Of a stretch of DNA of 64,000 nucleotides, positions 47,781-57,852 are shown piece after piece. The stretch is taken from the NCBI GenBank assembly GCA_014338405.1, contig JTDE01000273.1:208338-272337 (forward strand). The letters run 5' to 3'. The translations under genes were made by a program, and so were the position numbers. The notes below the pieces were generated by a model. It had not been told where the DNA came from. It searched no databases and saw nothing but the letters and a program-made list of their open reading frames with translations. The number at the start of each line of letters is the position of its first letter. The stretch's first letter is position 1. The DNA is from Paragonimus skrjabini miyazakii. Lineage: Eukaryota; Platyhelminthes; Trematoda; Plagiorchiida; Troglotrematidae.

Positions 47781-50700
47781 AAAACACCATGAATATGGAT
47801 CTAGCAATGCAGTAAGTAGTACTGGTCAAATGATACAAAGTTTGAACTTTAAGCTATTGAACAAGATCCGACAACTCACCTCTCTAACTTGTGTTCTCAT
47901 TTGACATGTTTATTGATTGAAAATTTCCTTGTGTGTATCTAGCCGCTAAATGAGGGTAGCCGTAATGACAACAGGAGCTCTTGTTGTACACAAACACTGT
48001 GTGCGCACACCGACATGCGTGCCAGCGGTGAAATGAACTAGGCGGAGAAGCACAACGTTGAATACCGCTCATTTGGCCTTGGCTAGACACCGGCCATCGA
48101 GCACAGTTTCGGTCCTAGTCACTGCGTACATGATTCGAGGACATCCTGACAGGTTTCTCAACTTGAATGATAACCGGAAGCTGCAACAACAGCCACAATG
48201 ATATGTATGCTTGTGTTTATGGACGCCTGTCATGTCCACACGCCACCCGCATGTACGTATTTCTCTCACATTTTGGGTGTGCACGCATTCATTTGTATGT
48301 ATGCACGTGTACGTAAATATGGGCCACAGCTCTCTGCACCATTTGGCTGGTACCTATATGGGAGGAAAAGAGACCTGTGCAGACACACAACAGCAATATA
48401 TAAAGCAAACGTTACCCGGGCATTGTTGTGATCACGTCACATAATAACCCAAGCGATTATCACAGATTAGCATGTAACTTCATTAGATTCTTGGCACAAA
48501 CACAGCACACAAACACCGCCATGTACACTATACAGTAAGCAGGGTTACATCCTGTTGCAAATCGTCGTAACTACAATGAGTCTGCAAAGGTCACAAATAT
48601 GTGTGAACCCTACATCCGGTTTACATCACGTATATCACAGTACAGCGCCGTCACCTTGGTAGATTATGTTTCCTCGTAGCAACAAAGCATTACATAATCG
48701 TTAGAAAAGACGGAAATGGATACTTTCTCCACCCACATGCGTGATGAACCCATTTTAACACTTAAACTAGTTCATTCTGAACTAGCTAACACGACATTTA
48801 AGCCAGAATAGTTTCGTTAGTGACGTGAGGCACTAGAAATGAGACAGAACCAAACAGCTTAGTTGGATACTGGTGAGTTTGAACAAAGTTTTCACAGCTA
48901 GTGTCAAGCATGCATCGCGGTGTGTCCAATATTCACTTATTGCCTCCCAACACATTATGGTAATATTTCATTCGCATCTGTTTAACTCTTTTTAATAACG
49001 CAAATTCTTTCTAATAATGCAGGCTAGCCTGAACGCCCTTTTACATCCAATGAACGAGACAGAGAATCGCCTATTATTTATACTTTGAAAGGTGACCATT
49101 CGAGTTTTTCTCTTCCTTAAGATTCTGTTTCAACTTACTAGAAATCCTGTGCCACAGTGCAGCATGTTCAACTTAGTTGTGTGTAGATTTATTGGGCAAA
49201 GTTATCAATAGTTTAACCTTAATCTCGGTGGCATACGGTTTTCGTATGTAAAATAATGTCTTCAATGCAGTAAAATATTGTGGTTCTTTAACTTTATCCG
49301 TCAGCATGACATGAAGGCTACATAATGAGATATCAGCTACTTGGTTGCGTAAATAAATTCATTAATAATACCTATGATCAGGGCCTGATACCATGAAAAA
49401 TGCAAACATGACGCGTACGCCACTAAGACCAGCGTCAGTTCCACGGCAGTAAGACTGAGCGCGCCAGGATGTTTTAAGCCTGAACAATCAGTCATTACTG
49501 TTTAATCGACACAGCATCCGTGGCTACCGATTATTTCGAGTTTAGAATAAACGGAGGGCATTTTGATGACAATCAAATGTTTACTGTCTATCAGAATTGT
49601 TTCGTAACTGAAGTGGCCTTGTTACCACTCAGAGCCTGTGTTATCAACTTTCATCGTTTTGTAGTGTGTACAAACACCTATTGGTTGGTCTGATAAGCAC
49701 GATTTTGAATTCTAACCCACTCTGATCGTATACACACTAGTGTAACTACATGTGAACGGGTAAATTAGGCGAAAGTCAGAATAGGTCGTCAAATCACGGT
49801 CAGAAAACAATTCTTGCAGATGGAAAGCAACTCACAATTCATAAACTTCAAAAATACTGCTCCGTACTTGTCAGTACCTTTTTCTGCATCGTTGACAATG
49901 CAATAATTTTTTGAAACTAAATTCGGAATGAATTAAGTCAACGAAAAGTGTTCAGGATAATTTGCCCATCCAGCGTTTACATCGGTTTTCTACAATATGT
50001 TCAAATAGCCGGCGAAAACTTTTGCCTGAAGTTCAGTTTCACAATGGATGTTGTCATCATCATACTTTTTGCCTAGTTTTGTGGAACAAAATTCGAACCG
50101 GTGCGCGCTTATACACCCTCGCTTTAAACGATAATTTGCAGCCGCTATCCACCACACGTTTCACGTTCCACAGAACGTTGTGGTGTGTCGCACCGACATC
50201 CATTGAGTAAAATCATCAGAAAGCTATGGTGCTATTATTTTCTTGTTAGTAGGAGGTTAACAAACCACAGTAAGAAGAATTCGTAACGTTACTTTTTTTA
50301 AAAGAAAATTATCAACAAGGGTAAAAGTATCCTCAGCAATGCTCGTAGAATATGCTACAATAAACCGCATTTGAAATTTGGCGTTCAGTCATTCTCAAGC
50401 TATTGCCAGTCAACAGTTGCCCCAATACACTGTTTACGATCATGCCAAGAAATTGTATATAAGTGAATGCACCAACAGCGAACCGTATGTTCTGAGTTTT
50501 TAGAAAAATTGAATCGTTACTGCAAGGGACATGGGCATGATGGTATAAACTGACTTAAATGAAAAACAAATACATGTCAACTGCCTCGTGCAAAGATACA
50601 GTCGCGAATAACGAATCATCTTCATAGAACGCAGGTTGGTACCATTGTCTTACATATTCTTTGAGTTTTGGATCAATTCGAAGGTTGACTGGTTGAGAAT

Positions 50701-52036
50701 ATGCACATGTTACCCTTACTGATTTGCTCACAGAAAGATAAGGTCTCAGTGGAAAGCGTCTGTTGGTCAGCTTCTACTAACCGCTAATCCGGGATGCCTC
50801 AGATGGGCTAAATTTCATGTAGTGGCCTTCACTGACACATTTGTGCCATCCACGAAGAGAATGATGTCTATTAGTGTTCCAAGCTACACTTACGTTCGAC
50901 AGCAACTAAACCCTTTATTGGTGGCAGCTAATCCGCTTCCTTTTTTGTACCAGTGCCAGATTCCTTGTTATGTTTGATAAGAATGGATTGTCAATTTTTT
51001 TGGGTTGTTTGAAAGCTGAAAATTGCTCGATAAAACTTAACCCCGCATGAAGAAACTTGAAAACAAGTGCAGAATGTCAACCAAGTCGCCCCGGAGCCAA
51101 TTTGCTTTTGTTTGATTGTGCAGGCTTCAAACTGGACTTGGCTTTGTAGTTGACTAGTATCTTTCCGTATTTTCAGTGAAGTGGTACTTGAGCATATATG
51201 ACCGACCGCATCGTTTAGTCCCATAAGCTCAAACTCTTACATATCGTTGGTGTTGCCCAGTTTGGCAATTTACATTCGGCTTGTGCATTCAGAATCTTAA
51301 TACGTCACCCCAGTTCAAGATTCTTGCGGTTTGCTGAGGCTGTCGCAATCAAACGACTGAAGCCGGCTCTGTATGTTCAGAAACAATTTGAATTTTGTAA
51401 TTTAAATGCTATGCCCGACGAAAAACCGAAAGCCACAAGTAACAAACCTTAATAATTTACTATACCGATTGTAAAGCATGTGTGCAAAATAATTGTCAAA
51501 CCGTTTAATGCTATCTACATTCAAGCTGTTTGGTAAAATCTACGACCGTTTCGTCGTACAACTTGCTGATATATGCGAGCGCTAGTGAACACATTTTTCT
51601 CACTGAGTCTCTAGTTGAGCTGTACTCGAAGTCAGTGAAAGGCATTTCGTTATCGGTGCTTCAGCTACGTCAAGCCCGGCGCAACTCTCTGGACAAGATT
51701 CGGTGAGAGCGTTGGTTCATAATGATCTGATAACAAACGGAAAGTTGCTAGATGCTGTATTACAACTAAAATGTCTGTTGAAAGATTCTTGCAAAATCCC
51801 ACTATATTTTGCAAGCCCAACCATTCAGACAGACTGGGCCTTTTTGAAACAAGGTATACGAGAATCTGTTCGTTCCTACCTGAACACCTTGTCAAATGCT
51901 TCTCAAAGGAATTAAGTCCTGAAAGTGTAAGTATCTCTGAGGCGAGTACAATAACTAGTTAACGTGCCGCACATAGCTTAAAGGAAGCTGACGCGAATAT
52001 CCTAACCCACTGAAACATCTATACCATATCCAGTGA
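47781..52036. other. No clear gene; mixed low-complexity and open frames
   Basis: Positions 47930-48440 are GC-richer with CA/GT-rich stretches and overlapping open frames on both strands, which looks compositional. At 51514-51926 frames are open on both strands. One plus-strand frame runs into a strong donor, GTAAGT, at about 51927. No family is recognised. Confidence 0.35.
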
Positions 52037-52243
52037 AGTAAGCAGAATACCACACCAACTGGAATAACCGTTAGAATAGTGTTACTTTGGGGACAAGAAA
52101 ATGTTGAAAGGTTCCGATGGCACGACAAATTATTGGCAAGACTTAAGAACGAGGTAGAAGTATTTTATTTCAGAGGGGATCTCCCCCAAAGGAACAATAG
52201 GCTCAGTACCAATGACTGGAATACAGGCGTCGGCTTCTTATAA
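52037..52243 (+). CDS. Coding-like segment, unrecognised
   Basis: Open for 68 codons after a stop and ending in TAA. It encodes a mixed, protein-like sequence (NVERFRWHDKLLARLKNEVE, then FYFRGDLPQRNNRLSTNDW). There is no ATG at the start and no clear acceptor. It could be an exon, a decayed retroelement piece or chance. Confidence 0.25.
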   Translation, partial: SKQNTTPTGITVRIVLLWGQENVERFRWHDKLLARLKNEVEVFYFRGDLPQRNNRLSTNDWNTGVGFL

Positions 52244-53445
52244 AAACAAAACGGAGACATGCTTTTGCTTTCCCTTTAGTGAACAAACCATGACAACATG
52301 TCTTCCAATAAGATTATGCCTCGGTATGTTTATTTCATTCAGCGGGGATGTGAAATTTGTTTACATATTTGAATTGTTTAGAATGGCCGACAGGAATCTC
52401 TAAAAGGAACCAGACAGATAACTGTTTGCATACTATCGCAAGAAACACACACTGAAATGGACGAACCTTCACCACAAGGTTGAGCTATAAAACTCGTACC
52501 ATCCAGCGTGATGTAACGTTAACCATGGACTATCAAGTATAGTATATCCAAAGCTATTGTTCACCTTTTAAAAAGAGTAGGTACATGTTTTGGTAAAAAA
52601 TAAATCTCATAAATCAGAAAGTATTGGGAATAGTGACCATATATGCACTTCTCGCAATGTATGATTGCATTGCAAACGTTTCGGTTTGTAACTTCGAGAT
52701 TACTAAATTAGGTTTGACAAAAGATAGTATGATTACGTTTTGGTAAAGCTCTGTGGTGTTATCTAGAGAATATACAGCTCACAGAATGAATGGAGCCTTG
52801 CTTGTTGATTTCCTATCGCTATCTGAAAAATAATGAGGTCAACCGATTTTTGTAAGAGGCGCTATTTCTGCACAATTAGTTAAAAGGGTGATCGTAGCTG
52901 GCTAACATGCTTAAGACATGACCAAAACCAATCAGTTGTGCAAGGAATGAATCTGAATTGTATCGTCTGTCAGTCCTGCGCACGAAGCCATCGGGTCAGT
53001 GAACAGTCTACCGATCCGGAGGGAAAAGTTTGCATAGTCTACTGTACTGCATCTCAAAGCATGACCTATTGTTTGCTACTATTATATTTTACATTTGGTT
53101 CGTTGAAATATCTACCTCAATCATAGCTCTTTATTTCACAATAGTATACCCATTATTATTTGTGATTCATCAACTCAAACTAAACTCTGTCGTATATATA
53201 TATATATCACGTTTTCTTGTCAGAAGTGAGCTATCGAAGATAACTTCCTTTAAGATTTGCAGTTTCCTAAACAGCCGAGCGTCTGAAGACCTCTCAGTGA
53301 CTTGCTCCTATAAAAAATCGTCAGGTTTTTAAAGCAAGAATAAACTGCCTCAAAACATATGGTTTATTCCCACTTCACAACATCATATGAACACTGACGA
53401 GGAACTTGGAGTGAACATGTTTTCTAATTGGGGCAGTTACTGATA
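52244..53445. other. No recognisable gene
   Basis: A short TA dinucleotide run is at 53194-53207. The frame at 53030-53332 is AT-rich without motifs. Confidence 0.4.
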
Positions 53446-53612
53446 TAAACTGAATATCACTCATACCTGGTTTCAGCTTTCTTGAACAGATTTACAATTC
53501 ACCTGGTCCTTTTGGAGATAACACCTCTAGACTAACTGTTATGCCTCATTTGTGGTGCGTATTCTTGCCATGATCGGTATATGTACTCTGGTCCGCGCTG
53601 TCAGTAGGCAAT
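53446..53612. mobile_element. Decayed inverted HHR/tRNA pair, internally deleted
   Basis: Positions 53446-53535 resemble the minus-strand tail and ribozyme 3' half (AAACTGAATATCACTCATACC, CACCTCTAGACTAAC). From 53541 the plus-strand box B part follows (TGCCTCATTTGTGG, GCCATGATCGGTATATGTACTC). The order minus then plus matches the other composites. Alignment is weak. Confidence 0.45.
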
Positions 53613-56600
53613 AATACTACTCGAAAAGATGTTGAATCTATATTTGATATGACTAACTTATCGCATCTAATGCTGTCAACGTTTATGAATGGTGTCCAAT
53701 TTGAAGGTACGTTTAGCAACATAATAGAATTGCTTCGTTATAAATTAAATTTGATAACATCTGTCGAGCTAAGTAGCCAGACCCGTTTCGCTTCGTCTGT
53801 TCTAACCATACTCATAAAAATAGATATATTGACCGTCTGAGAAGTTATACTTTTACGGTAACAAAGGGGCCAAGCTATGAGTCGGTGCAAGTCTCACTAT
53901 TTAATGTGGAAGTACAAACAGTCAAGCAGCCAGGAATAACTTCATCAAAGAAAACTGCATTCATTGTTTTCATGTGCGTAAGACGTTCATGGGGGACTTC
54001 TTTTAACTTCCACGAAGTGGATGTTGTTCAGTTGGAAAATTGGGTACCGAAAGCCTGATGGTTTGGTTATTGCTAGCTCAAGTTGCCTAGAATTTTTAAG
54101 CTATTCATGAAATAAATTTATCGTGAATGAACCTATTAGCTGCAAACAATTAACATTAATATGTCTCATAAAGCATTAGAATTGGGTTTCTTGATAATTG
54201 TGTGACTCAAACAAGAACTACCGATGATGGGTGACAACTCAGTATTGACTTGGTCATCGTTCGACACAAGTTTATCCGTAGTGGTTTCAGCAATGTGCAT
54301 TGTTTGATAATTTAAATGTGCAGCTACAAAAAAGACTGGAGTGTTTCACAAACGGACTCAAAAGATCACTGTAACTAAAAACAAGTAACTGCTGTTACCA
54401 TCACTCTGAAATCAGTAGGTGTTTTTAAGTACCGTGGTTATTTATTAGCAAATTCATTTACTGGAGTATTTGTTTGCAATATCATAGTTTTCAATAAATT
54501 GGTAATACTACCTAAGTATTTAGATTTGCACAAAATCAAAAGTTCATTGGATTCACCTCATGTTCACGCTGGATGTTCTGAACTATATTGATGTTTCATG
54601 TGTAAATGGATAATCAATCAGGAAAGCCTGCTGTTGTCTTAGTTAGAGTTTATGGTTAATGTTTAACTCTACGTTCACACTCTGTAGTCGGTATATCATA
54701 TGGACCAACAAAAGATGCAAAACATCACTGATAACAACAAGATAGTCTCACCTTTACTAGTGATAAGAAAACAAAATGAGGGTAACAATGAAACATACAA
54801 ATTGAATTTTGATGAGTAATCATAAAGCTGAGTTGTTGCCAGCTAAATTGTACCTCCAAGTTGAGTAAATTATATAACAACCCATTTTTTTAAAAAGTTT
54901 TTTATTCGAAGTCTGTCCGCTGGTTAGAACTTTTGGTGAATATTCACCGAACGAAAGAATAACCTAATAATATCGAATGGGTTTCCAGTTCGAAGATGCG
55001 AATCCCGAAGTAAATGGCCATAACGGACTATTTGATTGTTTAGATGACCGTCTGAAAAACTGAAGGAAGCCAGTTTCAATAGAATCTTTGAAAGTTCAGC
55101 GTAAGGGCTTGGTTTTTCACTCACTGCCATCTGCGGGAAACGAGGTGAATCACGGGAATTGATGCACGTTCGAATATTGCTAGTTTGAGACGTGCGTTTT
55201 ATTGCCGTCGAGAAAGATACTTGGAAATGTTTGGTTACGCCTTAGTACTGTTGAGGGAAAATGGATTCTGTAAGATAACAGAGGATGGCCTGCATCGTGG
55301 TTAGAACAAAATGGACTTCAAATTACGACACTTTACAATGACCTCCTCCCGAAGAGGACCATTAGTGCCCTCCAATGAGTAGCTGTTGGATGAACCTATT
55401 GCAGCTTCACGCGACCAAGGTGCAACACCTACAACAGTTTAAGGTTGACCTAAATTGGAAGTAATACAATAGAAATTGTTGACGCCAAATTAGCACTGAC
55501 CAACCGAAGAGGTCCAGTATGCTTACGCGTGAACACCAGACCACATGTTGCAAATAACCTTCCAGAAAAGGTTATAACTGAATAGTAAAACTTTACCGCT
55601 GTCTTTCTTCATCGCAAGACAAACTCTTCCCCGAAAACTTTAGGCTTCTGTTGACGTAGCGTGTTAACCATTTTGGAATAACCGCACATGTATCAGGTTG
55701 GCGAAGTTACACTGGTCATACTGAAAGTCACTGTAAACGAAAGCTTCAAATTTCAGGTATATCATTGTGTTTCAAACTTAAATACCCAGAAAAGTGAGAA
55801 ATTTTAAGCGCTCAGAAATGTGGAATATTTGCAAAAGTGACTTCAATACACTGAGAATTACTCATTTTTGGGCCACTCTGAAGGAAAGTCTCAAAATATT
55901 AGAAAAGGTGCGTTTTGTAAAGAACAACACCTACAAAATTCACGTGACTGGAGATCCGCGCTATCCAAGCCTATTTTGTGGAGCTGCTAGTTCCTCAACC
56001 GGGGACCATCTGCTGCTTCGTTCTTCAATGTGTACGGTTGCGAGGTTGTTTTACATATTCGCAACAAATTTAACGGGAACAACCGAATAGTCCTTACGCT
56101 CACCCACACACCCACCCCATTCTCCTGTTTCTGCACGCGCACATACAAATGGGATCGCAAATTCTGAACAGAAATGTTTCTGGTTTAGTTTACGTCAACA
56201 GTGGAATCGCATATGTACTTTCCTCCATGTGTTTGTGGGCGCGTATGCGTGTGGCAAATTTCACCATGCGTTTTGTCAACCCGGTGGGTCCCGTAAAATT
56301 CGCACACACAACACGGTCAACCTATAACCACGTAGATTGTTGCTGCTGTTACGTAACCGGGACGTAAACCCATATGACGACTTAAACACATATGGGTTAT
56401 CTGGTGTGTATGCATGGATGTCTTTTGAAGGTGTAATGTAGTATGCGAACCAGTAATTGAATCGGTAGTAAAACTTGGCACAAACGGGAAATCGTCCGCC
56501 TGGCGTGCTCTTTCTACAAGATAAACGAGTATCACAGCCATGGGGCATGATTTACTCTGTAACCGTAGGATAATTTTAGCATCAGATTTCAAAATAGTGT

Positions 56601-57127
56601 GGTACTGCAACAGGTTTAATCGTGGCCATCTACATGGGAGGCAACAGTAGACAAACGAGGCGTTATTTTGGCTCAGTGTCTACTTAATGGTTTTCTTACA
56701 TAAGTCAGCTGGATTCAGAATCAGAAACTAGGTGTCACATGGCGATCTTGTTTGAACCTCTCGAGCTGTACGACATTTTACACAACTAGTACACAATAAG
56801 ACAGATATTGTTGACGGTTCTGATAGCATATATTAATCAGTTACCGTGGAGTTATTCAATTTTAAACTGTATATTGATTACTGGTAAGTGAACAAAACAT
56901 GGAAGAGACAAGTGTGTTTTTCAATGCGTTCTAGAAACCATACTAGTGGCCAGTGTCTTTTAGTGATCAGTGTATTGAAATATTCCTGCTACTGACTAAA
57001 ACAAGTAGGTTAAAAATAAAACTTTATAAACTGTGTAACAGATCATATTTTTCATTCTCTTCTTTCCTTAATACCATCACCTCATTATTGTAGTCACGTT
57101 TATCGCATAAAAGTCAGTAAAACATAC
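53613..57127. other. No recognisable gene
   Basis: Positions 56100-56370 are GC-richer, with CACACA-type stretches like 48.2 kb. The frame at 55794-56090 has no recognised motif. Confidence 0.35.
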
Positions 57128-57242
57128 GAAAACTACTCTTGAGTAGTCGGGGATTTGTTTCATTTCAATTTGAACATCACCCACAGTTGATCGCAGCTGT
57201 CGCATTCCCATAGACTTTCCAGTCGGCCCATTTCGAAAAGAA

Positions 57243-57287
57243 GCACTAGACTCGAGTTTCGCTCTCATTAGAGCTCGTCAATAGTGC
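57243..57287 (-). ncRNA. Hammerhead ribozyme of the left arm, C3 mutated
   Basis: On the minus strand: GCACUA, then UUGACGA (C3 to U), stem II GCUCU/AGAGC with loop AAUG, GAAA, stem III AC/GU with loop UCGA, GUC, and UAGUGC pairing fully with GCACUA. All helices are perfect, but C3 pairs with G8 in the active core, so this copy is probably dead. The same C3U occurs in the solo fragment at 15.2 kb. Confidence 0.8.
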
Positions 57288-57305
57288 ATATCATCGCCAC
57301 TGCCG

Positions 57306-57360
57306 GGACTTGAACTACGGACATGCTGTTCATGAGTCAACCGTGTTTACCACTGCGCCA
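57306..57360 (-). promoter_or_regulatory. Left-arm Pol III promoter
   Basis: On the minus strand box A is TGGCGCAGTGG (perfect) and box B is AGTTCAAGTCC, with the first G changed to A. Confidence 0.65.
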
Positions 57361-57450
57361 TTGACCTCACGTTAGGCACGACCGAATTATCATATGTGAA
57401 TGCTCAACCACTTTCGCTTGTGAGTAATGATCAGGTTGCCCGATCGTCTC

Positions 57451-57552
57451 GAAGTGGAGACACAGTAACTGTCCTGTTAACTCCAATCGATAACCCCGCG
57501 ATTAGGACTTCCTAGACAGGTCGAAATCTCCGATCTCATTAAACCTGCTAGG
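57451..57552. other. Centre of the inverted dimer
   Basis: A 102-bp sequence shared, at about 93% identity by eye, with 10966-11064. It has no open frame and no ribozyme core. GGTCGAAATCT at 57519-57529 faintly resembles a box B, but no box A lies at the right distance. Its function is unknown; it forms the loop region of the palindrome. Confidence 0.7.
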
Positions 57553-57643
57553 CGAGACGATCGGGCAACCTGATTATTACTCGCAAGCGAAAGTGGTTGA
57601 GCGTTCACATATGATAATTCGGTCGTGCCTAACGTGAGGTCAA

Positions 57644-57698
57644 TGGCGCAGTGGTAAACACGGTTGACTCATGAACAGCATGTCCGTGGTTCAAGTCC
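57644..57698 (+). promoter_or_regulatory. Right-arm Pol III promoter
   Basis: Box A TGGCGCAGTGG (57644-57654) and box B GGTTCAAGTCC (57688-57698) both match consensus. Spacing of 33 bp is normal. Confidence 0.8.
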
Positions 57699-57716
57699 CG
57701 GCAGTGGCGATGATAT

Positions 57717-57761
57717 GCACTACTGACGAGCTCTAATGAGAGTGAAACTAGAGTCTGGTGC
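57717..57761 (+). ncRNA. Hammerhead ribozyme of the right arm
   Basis: Core CUGACGA, stem II GCUCU/AGAGU with loop AAUG (closing pair G-U instead of G-C), GAAA, stem III AC/GU with loop UAGA, cleavage after GUC at 57755. Stem I is GCACUA/UGGUGC with one U-G. Conserved core bases are intact, but the G-U pair next to the core may slow cleavage. Confidence 0.8.
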
Positions 57762-57852
57762 TTCTACTGTTCGATATGGGCCGACTGGACAGTCTATGGG
57801 AATGCGACAGCTGCGATCAATTGTGGGTGATGTTCAAATTGAAAACTACTCT

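Larger units (their letters stand above)
57140..57840. mobile_element. Complete inverted dimer: two HHR/tRNA units head to head around a centre
   Basis: Left arm 57140-57450 is a minus-strand unit, the centre is 57451-57552, and the right arm 57553-57840 is a plus-strand unit. Each arm has, from inside outwards, a head (CGAGACGATCGGGCAACC), box A, box B, a hammerhead and a tail. The centre is unique apart from its copy at 10966-11064. The whole can fold into a long hairpin. The left tip extends about 27 bp further (TGAGTAGTCGGGGATTTG...) than the right end, so the element is asymmetric. The direct repeats on both sides say it arrived as one unit. A SINE inserted into a SINE would not explain them, but two independent insertions with fortuitous flanks cannot be fully excluded. 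Confidence 0.85.
57128..57852. repeat. 12-bp target duplication around the inverted HHR/tRNA dimer
   Basis: GAAAACTACTCT occurs at 57128-57139 and again at 57841-57852, immediately flanking the composite element. The leading GAAA also resembles the element tail, so the true duplication could be as short as 8 bp. Confidence 0.75.

Noticed and set aside
47930..48440. Cluster of overlapping frames on both strands
   Set aside because: CA/GT-rich composition explains the open frames. No conserved motif seen.
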